From contig CAWZYM010000006.1 of NCBI GenBank assembly GCA_963966185.1, forward strand, positions 242,501 through 306,500: a stretch of DNA of 64,000 nucleotides, read 5' to 3'. Numbering within the stretch: the first letter of the stretch is position 1; each line of letters opens with the position of its first letter. This document shows, piece by piece, positions 56,201-64,000 of the stretch. The DNA is from Rhabditoides inermis (Eukaryota > Nematoda > Chromadorea > Rhabditida > Rhabditidae). Under the pieces are notes generated by a model, which saw nothing but the letters and a program-made list of their open reading frames with translations, searched no databases and had not been told where the DNA came from. The position numbers were made by a program, and so were the translations under genes.

Positions 56201-58567
56201 CACCCTCGTCCGTCCGTCTGTCTCACTAACTGGGTTGTTGGCTCTCTAGCTGGAGGAAGCCGTGCGCGACTATGAGCGGGACGCGCTCGAGTGGCTCGAC
56301 TGGGCCGAGCGCAGCATCGCCATCATCGACGACCGCCGGCTGGACGGCTTCAGCACCGAGCAGATGCAGTACGAGCTGCGGCGGTTCAAGGAGGACGACC
56401 TGCCGCCGAGAGGGGAAGAAAGGATGCGACTGGCCGAGGTGCACTCGCTGCTGGATCAGTTGGCAGGAGGGAGGTGGCAGTGCGAGAGGCGGCTGGGTAC
56501 CGAGAACCTACTGCGGGTGTGGAACGATCTGCTGGACAGCATCGACAGGAAGCACGCGCTGCTCGAGGACAAGCGCCACTGGCAGGTCGAGTTATGCGCT
56601 TGCATCGAGTTTCACGCCTTTTTGTGTGCACTAACGGCATGTTGTACTGGTTGACTCACACTAACATGTCTCTCGCTGTGACTGATCTTTGAAACGGCTG
56701 CGAATTGCGATGTATATACCTCAGCGTGCTGGCGTGTTTGGGTTGAGCAGTGGGGAATGTGCGTGCTTGTAGGGAGCCACTTCCGATCTGCTCTCGCGCC
56801 TGCAGCGTGGCATTGGAATCATCAACGAGAAGCTCGATCTGATCCTCAATAGGTGAGTGAGAGAGGGAAGAGAGAGAGAGAGAGGGAAGAGAGAGAGAGA
56901 GAGAGATTCACCCCGTCCTTCTAGGATCGACGACGTGGAGGCACGAGTGGAGACGTCGCCGCCGCGCGAGATTGAGCGTCTCGTGAACGGAATCGTGGAG
57001 GACCTGAACGCCCTGGAGGCGCCGATCGCCGGCTTCTTCGAGGACGTGGAGGAGCTCAAGGCCGCCCACCACCCGGAGGCGAACGACTACTACCGACAGG
57101 TGTACGGCCTGCACCAGAGGAGGACCGCCTACCTGGACCGGCTCACCAACCAGCTGCTGGTGAGGCTGGGCCTCAGGACCGAGACGCTGAGGAAGGTGAG
57201 TAGAAGAGGGAGAGAGATAGAGGACATGTGTGTGCTTTCAGGAGAACGCCTCGCGTCTGGATGCCATCCGCCAGAACACCTTCTCCCGCGTGGAGGAGTG
57301 CATCGAGTGGGTGCGCGTGCGTCTGGTGAGTCGATAATTGATTTATTGATTGCTATTCGGTTTGTTTAGGAGAAACTGACGGAGATGGAGTTCCTCGAGG
57401 ACTTGGAGACTCTGGAGGAGATGTTCGAGCAGCACAAGCTCGACAACCGGGACATTCAAGACTTCCGCCAGAACGTCGATGAGTGTATAGCGCGACAGGT
57501 GAGAGGGGGGGAGAGAAAGACGGGGAGAGAGAGAGGGTGAAAGAGAGAGGGAGAGGAAGAGGGGAGAGAGAAAGAGTGAGTGAGTGGAGACGCATAAGAA
57601 GGAGGCTAATGCGCGCTAATCCGCCCGATCATGAGAAAGTTGTTTCCGTTTTTGTGTTTTTCTTGTCTCGAGATAATCGATTAGCAAGTGACGGGCTGGA
57701 ATTCGCGTGGGAGGAGAAAAGAGAGATGTGGTGATTGGTGCTTTTAGGTGTTGGCAGAGTGATTTGAAATTTGAAGAATACGTGAGTAGGAAGAAAGAGG
57801 TAAACATTTGGGATTACTCAAAAAGTGAATAGAGATGAAATGAATTAGCATAACATAGCTTTCCAAATGTACACGGTAATAAACTTATTATTATTATTAT
57901 TATTGTTTCTAGGCGGAGGTCTCCGCGGACGACACGTTTGAGTACTGCGAGCTGCTGCGCGTGCTGGAGAGCGAGTACCAGCAGCTGAGGGACCTGAGCG
58001 CCGGCCGGATGCTCGACCTGGTACGTGGGGCTACTGGTTACTAGTTTCCGTACATTTGTGTACCAGTTTACATGTTTTTGTATGTGTACATAGGATGCTC
58101 GACTTGGTACGGGGTTACCAGTAGTTTGAAGGTACCGTTTGGAATGTTTCCCTTGCAGGACTCATTGAGCATAGGGTGATTTACATGGTACGTGGGGCTA
58201 CTGGTTACTACTTATGACAAGTCACCCAGTATTGTATGTAGTTTCCATGGGCTCTGTTCTTCAGGACTCTCTGATCGCGTTTGTGCGCGCGGCGCAGATG
58301 GAGCTGGTGTGGGTGTCGGAGCGGGAGGAGATCGAGGTGACCCGCAACTGGAGCGACATCAAGCAACTAGACCTGCCCATGCTCACCAACTACTACAAGC
58401 AGGTAGGAGGGGGGGAGGGGGTGATGATGAATTATGATAGAGGTGTTTCCTCACAGTTCAAGTTCATATCTCGCTCTTACTGAGATGTGAGGGAGATTAT
58501 AGATTGGGTATCGACAAATTATCTATGAGTAACTTTTGTTGGCAAGTCACTTTACTCTTTCACTCGC

Positions 58568-58609
<42 letters not shown>

Positions 58610-60003
58610 TTGGGTAATGGCTAATGGGTGTGTGTGTGTGGTGGGTTAGGGGGTGGAAGGCAGCAAGCAGCCACTGAGCGTGTGCGGGTTTCGAACCGGT
58701 CGCGCGCTTGTCTAGCCACCCGCTCTCCGACCGCCACCCACTCTCTCGCGCCAGCCAGGGTTCGAACTGATTCCGGCAGGGTGTGGTCACATTGTGATTT
58801 GCCATCTTTGAGAGAGACACGCAGGGGTGTACAACCCGCTATCAATTATGCCCCCCACCATCACAGCCACTTCTCTCTCACACACAGATTTGGCGGGGAA
58901 GAAGGGATCGGAAATGAAAGAGGGATGACGAGGGTACGAACGAGTGAACAAATTCAAATACACAAGAATTCGTGTAATGAGGGAAATTGAAATTTGCTTC
59001 GAAGTGTCCACTCTTTGACTTTTAACAAAAATGGCGGAGGTACTATACTAGACTACCGAAGACGTGGGTTTGAACAAGTATATACGAATAAACTGAAATA
59101 TGTTCAGCTGCTGCACGAGATGGAGCTGCGCGAGAAGCAGTACAACGACGTGCACAACCAGGGCGCGGCGCTGCTCAACCAGGGCCACCCCGCCGTCCAC
59201 GTCATCGAGGTGGGTAGAGGGTGTAGAGACTGTGGATCCCCTCGACTTCTTGGCGTGTTCGAAAAAGAAAGGCTCCATTCCATTCCTTGGAGTTCTCGAC
59301 AAGGGCTCCATTCCATTCCTTAGAGTGTGTCCACTGAGGCAAGGGAGATGATGTGGGACGGTCCATTTCAGGTGTACCTCCGCACGATGCAGAAGCAGTG
59401 GGACTGGCTCCTGTCGCTCTCGCGCTGTCTGGAGGAACATCTTCGTGACGCGCTCAACCTCAAATCGGTGCGTCTTGGGAGATATATGGGTGTCACGACA
59501 ACCCAGCGACCGTTTAATTTGCATAATTTGTTGCGCGCGCTCTCTCTTCTCTTTTGGGGCCGCGCTGCGGGAGAGAGAGAGAGAGAGAGAGCGATGATTC
59601 AAGGTTGTTTGTGCAAGAGGTGATTGCGGATGGGTGCGTCTGAGAAAGTACGCGCGGGGATCGATGATGAAATAAACAAGTAAACAAACAAGTAAATGTT
59701 GTTGTAGTTCATGGAGGAGGCGGCGGACGCGGAGCAGTGGATGCAGGAGCAGGCGGACCGGCTGGAGAACAACTACAACCGCACCGACTTCTCGCTGGAG
59801 GAGGGCGAGCGCTTCCTGCGCGAGCTCGACGAGATCAAGGACATCCTCAACAAGTACCACTCGGTGCTGCTCGCGTTGACGGACAGGTGCGCCACCATCT
59901 CGCCGCTTTGGCAGAGGGGAGAGCGCATCACCCGGCCGATTGCCGTCACGGCGCTCTGCGACTATGTCGACGACAACGTGGGTGGCAGCTTCTTGATCTC
60001 TCT

Positions 60004-60061
<58 letters not shown>

Positions 60062-60726
60062 CCCTCTAGGAGTTACATTTCTTGTTTACAGGTGAACATC
60101 CGCGCCGGCGACGACGTGACTCTGCTCGACAACTCTGACCTGATCAAGTGGCAGATCCGCGATCTATCGGGCAACGAGGGTGTGGTGCCGTCTGTGGTGT
60201 TCCGCATCCCGCCGCCCGACGGCAAGCTCACCGCCTACCTGAACAGGCTGCTGCAGCAGTTTGACAAGCTGAAGAAGCTGTGGGAGAAGAAGCACCGCAT
60301 GGTGCGCTTCAACATGGTGCTGAACACGATGAAGACGATCCAGGGCTGGGACCTGGACACGTTCAACTCGATCGACCCCGAGCAGCGCGACGCGATCATG
60401 AAGGCGCTCAACGACGACGCCAACAAGCTGCTCGCCGAGCTCGACCCCAACGACCCGCTCGCGCTCCGCCTCAAGGAGGAGCTCCGCCTGACGAACGAGC
60501 ACTTCTGGAACCTGTTGAACCAGTCGCAAAAGCCGCCCGAGCCCGACTTTGCGTCGCAGTTTGACCAGGCCGCCAGCGATCTGCTCAAGAAGCTGGAGGA
60601 CGCGTGGAGGAAGCTGAACGAGGCGGTGAACCGGCCGGTGCCGCGGACGGCCGAGGAGATGGAGAAGCTCATCCACGCGCACAAGGCGTTCGAGGATGCC
60701 CTGCAGGTGAGGGAGAGGGAGAGGAG

Positions 60727-60764
<38 letters not shown>

Positions 60765-63700
60765 AGTAGAGAGGTATAGAGGGAAGAACATGAGAGGAAT
60801 AATTATGAGGTTACGACGTCATGATTGCAGGCGCTCGACGGAGACGTGTCGAACGTGAAGGAGCTGTTCCGTCAGATTCCCAACCCGACGCCCACTCAGC
60901 GCATGCTCAACGACCGCCTGACCGGACTGTGGGAGGACCTCTGGGATCTGTCCCGCATGTACGTCGAGCGCATCAAGGTGCTCGAGTCGGTGCTCAACGG
61001 AATGATCGAGGTAAAATACGAGTAACTTTCTCTCTTATCACTCTCTTTCCTCACCCTCTCGTCTCCAGGTCGCGGACATTGTGCGCGCGCACGAGATCAC
61101 GCTGAACAGCTACGACGACCTGCCGGCGCACCTGGAGAAGCTGCGCGGTGTGCACGCGCAGCTGCTCGAGATGAACATGGTGCTGCGGCAGCAGCAGACC
61201 GTCATCGACCAGCTCAACAAGAACGTCGCCTCGCTCCGGCAGCACGTGGCCAGGACCAGGATCGATGTGCCCAAGTGAGTGGAGGAGGAAAGGAGAAAAA
61301 GGGAGACAGACAGTTGACGGCATCTCTTTCACACCCACTTCAACCACAAAGAGAGAGAGAGAGAGAGAGAGAGAATGATGGCCTGTCATTGCAGCCACCC
61401 CGACGTGGACCGTATCGAGGACGAGGTGCAGCAGCTGAACGTGCGCTGGGAGAACGTGCAGGCGCAGGTGGCCGAGAGGCTCAAGGGCGCCGAGAAGGCG
61501 CTCCAGACACAGATGGTCTACCGCTCCGAGTGGGAGAACGAGATGGCGTGGCTCGACAGAGTCGAGCAGACCATCAACTCGCTCCGCAAGGTGGGTATTG
61601 GGGGAGAAGGGGTGCGATTTGTGATTGTTGAGATGGATTATTGGATGGTGCAAGAGAGGGAGAGAGAGAGAGAGAGTCAGAAATGAGTATTGATAGTCTC
61701 TCGTTTTCAGCCCGAGGAGCTGCGCCCGGACGAGTACCAGAAGCAGCTGGACATGCTGGTGGCCGAGTACGCGCAGCTGCAGGAGCACACGGAGGCGATC
61801 GAGAACGTGAACCGCGAGGGCGGCAAGTACATCCGCGACGCCAAGGCGTTCGACGCCCGCCTCGGACAGTACGGCGACAACGTCGTCGGCATCCACGGCC
61901 CCGCGATCCGCACCGAGTTCCGCCGCACCAAGCCCCAGCCCAAGAACGGAGCCACCCAGGTGAGTAGACGACGAGACTTGTATGTGTAATAGCTAATAGC
62001 ATGATAATCATGGTGATGATCTTTACTATTAGGATCAGATGAAGATTTTCCACGCTTTCATATTAGCATGCTGATTTTTATTATTGATTCCGTTGCAGGT
62101 GACTGAGGAGCTGGAGGCGCTGAACCGTCGCTTTGCTCAGCTGAGCTCTCTGATTTTGGAGCGCCGCAACGTGATGCAGGTGCTCATCCAGAACTGGAAG
62201 CGCCAGCAGCAGGTGGGTGGGGATGGGGAAGGAAGAGGAGGGAGAGGGATAGGGGGAGTAGGAGAGGGAGGGGTTCGGAAAACGGTTGCTGTCCTTATCT
62301 CACCTCTGCCACCTGCCAACCATAGCCACACCGCCAATACTAGTCATGCTGATGATATAACCTTGCCTAATAGTGTGTTAATCTGCCCACACCTTTCACG
62401 CTATTCACCTCTGATTAATGTGTGCCTTATTTCAGCTTTTCAGCTTTCTAAGTTTATTCACCGTTCACTGCATATATACTGTATTCACTGCTGAGTTTAT
62501 GCTATATACTGGGGAGTCGGCCGGCTGCGGTCGGCTCCCTTACTAACTACCCGCTTATCACAGCCCCGAGCCAGCGCGTTGTTCCCTTTGGGGAGTGGTG
62601 CGTTGGCTGGGGCGCGCCCGCTTTCCTACTGTCACATGTAATGTGCAGTTACGGTTACAGCTAACTCGCGTGTGCTGTGTGTTAAATAATAGAGCCAGGT
62701 TGCAGGGTCGCGGTGTATGTATGTGTGTGTATGTTGCGTGTTTCCCATCTCTATGTGTGCTTCTGTGTGTTGTGTGCGTGTGTGTGTATCTGCTATTCCC
62801 ACCCGCTGTCACTTCCACTGACTCGCTTGCGATTCGCCGACACGTTCGGCGTCTCGCGTCGCTGCCTCGTTCACACACCCACAGCTTGCCCGCCTTCAAA
62901 CAACAACGGTTTTCCGAGTGCCCACTCTCTCTCTCTCTCAACCACTCGACTCACACCGTGTGAAGCAGTGTTGATTGTGTGTTGAGTGTGTGGAGTTGTA
63001 GGAGGACGAGGACCGCCGGCGTGCCGAGGAGGAGAAGAAGAGGCGCGACTTTGAGGCGGCCCGCAGGAAGGCGCTCGAAGACGCGGACAGGCTGAGGCGC
63101 GAGCGGGAGGCGGCCGAGGCGGAGAGACGCAGGAGGGAGGAGGAGGACAGGCTGCGCAGACAGCGCGAGGCTGACGATGCCGCCCGCCGCGCAGCCGAGG
63201 AGGCGGAGAGACGCCGCAAGGAAGAGGAGGAGAGGCGCCGGCGAGAGGCCGAGGACGCCGAGAAGCGCAGGAGGGAGGACGAGGAGAGGCGTAAGAGAGA
63301 GGAGGAGGAGAGGAGGCGTCGCGAAGACGAGGAGAGGAGACGTCGCGAAGACGAGGAGAGGAGACGTCGCGAAGACGAGGAGAGGAGACGTCGCGAGGAG
63401 GAGGAGAGGAGACGTCGCGAGGAGGAGGAGCGCAAGCGCCAGGTGGGGTAATTGTGTGTCGTGCAGTGTGCGTGTGTGTGCGTGTGTGAAGTGTTGTGGA
63501 GTGCTAACCCGAAACGGGGGTATGTATCTCTTTCGTACTGGTGTGTCTGGTGTGGTGATAGTGTTGTGGTTGTGCGTGTGATGCATGGAGTGCAAGTGTC
63601 TCTTTTCAGATGCCGAAGGTGAACGTGCCTCTGGAGATGCACGAGGGCTTTGGCGAGGACGGCTTCGACGAGTTTGACCAGATGGAGGAGCTGCCCGACC

Positions 63701-64000
63701 GCGCTCATGTCACCGAGCACGAGGACGAGATGCAGATGTACCAGGAGGAGACGGTCACCAAGACGCAGTTCTACGAGATGGAGGGTGTGCTGCACAAGCA
63801 GACCGGAGAGATCCTCACCTTCGTCGAGGCGGTGCGCCAGGGTCTCCTTGATCTGCACGCCGGCGGAGGCCAGTTCTTCGACATTGTCTCCGGCTCGCAC
63901 ATCTCTCTCGAGAAGGCAGCCGAGCTGGGCTACATTGACGGCGGCTTCAACGAGGCGCTGAACACGGAGTACGGCGTGCACCACCCGGAGACGGGCGCCA
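39480..64000 (+). CDS. vab-10: Spectraplakin/plakin (VAB-10 / MACF / dystonin family), 3' end outside window
   Basis: Common body exons: 48365-48426, 49783-49872, 50050-50127, 50817-50909 (or to 50990), 54830-54919, 54964-55059, 55931-56122, 56250-56585, 56773-56852, 56925-57195, 57242-57325, 57370-57498, 57913-58020, 58265-58402, 59108-59209, 59372-59467, 59708-59977, 60092-60706, 60831-61010, 61069-61274, 61395-61590, 61711-61959, 62099-62212, 63002-63442, 63610-64000. Phases agree throughout. CH1 begins [21 protein letters not shown]2 has [25 protein letters not shown] and [20 protein letters not shown]. The plakin domain follows as spectrin-like helical repeats with an SH3 module split over 59708-60706 ([29 protein letters not shown]). 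An Arg/Glu coil is at 63002-63442 and plakin repeats start at 63610 ([20 protein letters not shown]). Plakin repeats place this in the VAB-10A-like isoform class, which ties intermediate filaments and hemidesmosome-like fibrous organelles to actin in nematode epidermis. Alternative N-termini are listed separately. Confidence 0.92.
39588..39675 (+). repeat. Dispersed repeat R1, copy 3
   Basis: TTGGTATTGCGTTTATCTCA, AAGGATATAGCCGTACCAAT, CACCCGAAAACAAGACAGAG. Intronic in the spectraplakin gene. Confidence 0.8.
39971..40158. mobile_element. MITE family M1, copy h (supplies a 3' splice site)
   Basis: CAAGTTACGGTCAGTCTCTC at the left and CGAAGAGACTGGCCGCGCTTT at the right, with CACTCCCGAA/CACTTCGGAAT internal repeats. 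The right end continues CTTTCAG directly into the coding exon at 40162, so the element's terminal repeat forms the polypyrimidine part of the acceptor. Confidence 0.75.
40264..40291. repeat. (CT)n microsatellite
   Basis: Short CT tract in the intron 40251-40344. Confidence 0.85.
41497..41912. mobile_element. Long hairpin element H1, copy 3 (perfect arms)
   Basis: Arms 41497-41616 and 41755-41874 (120 bp) are, as far as I can read, exact inverted copies, with a loop of about 138 bp. The outer end is ATTCTCTTTCGAAAAGTACA and the loop end is GAAAGAGCAGGTTTGTTTTG. The right side continues with GGATGTCCTTTTCTCAAATT then TCGAAGAAATTG, the diverged form of the tail seen in copies 1 and 2. Intronic in the spectraplakin gene. 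Confidence 0.8.
42229..42851 (+). repeat. Near-identical tandem duplication (307/316 bp) with GCC-repeat length difference
   Basis: Unit 1 (42229-42535) and unit 2 (42536-42851) appear identical except that the (GCC)n run has three more triplets in unit 2. Each unit starts GAGCGCAAAGTGCAGTGGGC and ends CTGCGCGCCGCCCCTA. They lie in the spectraplakin intron, about 0.6 kb upstream of the alternative first exon at 43479. Confidence 0.9.
42851..42928. repeat. (AT)39 microsatellite
   Basis: Uninterrupted AT dinucleotide array of 78 bp right after the tandem duplication. Confidence 0.95.
44748..44822 (+). repeat. Dispersed repeat R1, copy 4
   Basis: TTGGTATTGCGTTTATCTCA, then AAGGATATAGCCGTACCAAT and TGTTCTCATCTGG; the 3' end is lost. 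Intron 44722-44974. Confidence 0.75.
45764..46358 (+). other. vab-10: N-terminal module B of the spectraplakin
   Basis: The ATG exon 45764-45837 ([20 protein letters not shown]) joins 45879-45971 and 46207-46358 in frame. The last exon ends in phase 1, as needed to enter CH1 at 48365. The sequence is Ser/Tyr/Arg-rich, ending [11 protein letters not shown]. It is an alternative head independent of module A, so a separate promoter upstream of 45764 is expected. Confidence 0.65.
46359..47232. other. Intronic stretch between modules B and C
   Basis: No exon or named repeat was recognised apart from a CT-rich patch near 47060-47090. It probably holds the promoter of module C. Confidence 0.35.
47233..47335 (+). 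other. vab-10: N-terminal module C of the spectraplakin (short first exon)
   Basis: The ATG at 47233 opens a 103-nt exon ([20 protein letters not shown], then [14 protein letters not shown]). It ends in phase 1 at GTGAGC and joins CH1 exon 48365 (G|AT GAG). It gives an acidic 34-residue head directly before the actin-binding domain. Confidence 0.7.
48427..49782. other. Intron in CH1
   Basis: A 1.36 kb intron between the first and second CH1 exons. No exon, tRNA or recognisable repeat was seen. Confidence 0.4.
50707..50765 (+). repeat. Dispersed repeat R2, copy 3
   Basis: ATTCTTCGACCACCTCCGTA through AAGGGATACCTTTACCTTTA. It ends about 50 bp before the CH1 exon at 50817. Confidence 0.7.
52673..52890 (+). 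other. Possible alternative exon upstream of CH2
   Basis: An ATG at 52673 opens a frame ([18 protein letters not shown]...TLAMFK) ending at a GTAGGC donor. Another frame of the same stretch ([15 protein letters not shown]) would join the next exon at 52931 in phase 2 but has an upstream in-frame TAG. One of these is probably transcribed, but I cannot decide which. Confidence 0.3.
52942..53382 (+). other. vab-10: Alternative first exon giving a spectraplakin lacking CH1
   Basis: The ATG at 52942 opens 441 nt ([20 protein letters not shown]...RSARRASEE) ending in phase 0 at GTGGGT. The next constitutive exon, 54830 ([10 protein letters not shown], start of CH2), is also phase 0, while the exon before it (50817) cannot be read through into this one without a stop. 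The exon is rich in Gly, His, Gln and Arg, with [14 protein letters not shown] and [10 protein letters not shown]. It is therefore best read as a separate promoter/head that keeps CH2 only, as some vertebrate dystonin/MACF isoforms do. Confidence 0.55.
53383..54829. other. Intron before CH2
   Basis: A 1.45 kb intron. Apart from short CT and GA tracts no exon or repeat family was recognised. Confidence 0.4.
55060..55930. other. Intron within CH2
   Basis: An 871-bp intron; nothing beyond short CACA and GA tracts was seen. Confidence 0.4.
58010..58270 (+). repeat. Tandem duplication spanning a spectraplakin exon-intron-exon junction
   Basis: The donor side GATGCTCGACCTGGTACGTG, then GGGCTACTGGTTACTA (58009-58048), recurs in degraded form at 58091-58115 and well preserved at 58182-58214. 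An acceptor-like TTGCAGGACTCATTGAGCAT (58155) mirrors the true acceptor TTCAGGACTCTCTGATCGC (58261). The intron therefore contains copies of both neighbouring exon edges. Confidence 0.7.
58681..58790 (-). repeat. tRNA-derived repeat
   Basis: On the minus strand GTGGCGGTCGGAGAGCGG (A-box-like) is followed at tRNA spacing by CCGGTTCGAAACCCGCA (B box). A second inverted GGTTCGAAC lies at about 58758 in plus orientation. It is not foldable as a complete tRNA. Intron 58403-59107. Confidence 0.45.
59268..59328 (+). repeat. Short tandem duplication
   Basis: GGCTCCATTCCATTCCTT(A/G)GAG occurs twice, about 34 bp apart, in the intron 59210-59371. Confidence 0.7.
60003..60060. repeat. (CT)n microsatellite in the SH3-splitting intron
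   Basis: CT repeat near the donor of the 114-bp intron that splits the SH3-coding region. Confidence 0.9.
60707..60765. repeat. (GA)n microsatellite beginning at a donor
   Basis: GTGAGGGAGAGGGAGAG continues into GA repeats, so the splice donor itself is the start of the purine tract. Confidence 0.85.
63295..63430 (+). repeat. vab-10: Coding 24-bp minisatellite (EERRRRED units)
   Basis: Within exon 63002-63442, GAGGAGAGGAGACGTCGCGA plus AGAC/GGAG repeats about five times with very few base changes, encoding [16 protein letters not shown]. The rest of the exon is a more diverged Arg/Glu coil. Confidence 0.85.

Noticed and set aside
59048..59860. Large minus-strand open frames across spectraplakin exons.
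   Set aside because: They are antisense shadows of GC-rich helical coding sequence and cross plus-strand introns without splice sites.

Overview
The window is a gene-dense stretch of a nematode nuclear genome. Signs of this are two cuticle-collagen genes, many short exons with GTGAGT donors and TTTCAG acceptors, ATG codons sitting directly behind TTTCAG/TTGTAG sequences (candidate spliced-leader sites), and a spectraplakin of the vab-10 type. I cannot name the species. Introns and spacers are packed with GA/CT microsatellites, MITEs, fold-back elements and tRNA-derived repeats.

Layout. (1) 1-966: 3' end of a His/Gln-, Thr- and Glu-rich protein with a hydrophobic C-terminus (+), followed by a tRNA-derived fold-back element. 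(2) 2193-19848: a complete 42-exon homologue of NBAS (smgl-1 in C. elegans). All phases join and the model predicts 1602 aa. One 4.3 kb intron is filled with two long hairpins and a 1.85 kb pyrimidine tract bracketed by a direct repeat. (3) 20853-22777: an unrecognised charged protein of about 421 aa, right behind a hAT-type MITE. (4) 23219-24570 and 25054-26163: two cuticle collagens with TATA boxes. (5) 30176-26485 (minus): a 16-exon, 486-aa homologue of CABLES (cyclin-box-like CDK5/ABL substrate), convergent with the second collagen. (6) 31699-38162: a 31-exon, 1106-aa RBM5/RBM10 splicing-factor homologue. (7) 39480 to the window end: a spectraplakin/plakin (vab-10) with several alternative first exons feeding one calponin-homology pair, then plakin spectrin repeats with an SH3 module, an Arg/Glu coil and the first plakin repeats. 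It runs off the window.

The genes do not form an obvious operon. They are unrelated housekeeping, structural and regulatory genes: ER-Golgi tethering/NMD, cuticle, cell-cycle substrate, splicing, and cytoskeletal linkage.

The less ordinary content is the repeat biology. There is a short MITE family whose copies mostly lie just upstream of 3' splice sites, one of which forms the acceptor. There are near-perfect 100-145 bp hairpins sharing a conserved 3' tail, and repeated tandem duplications that copy splice junctions into neighbouring introns.
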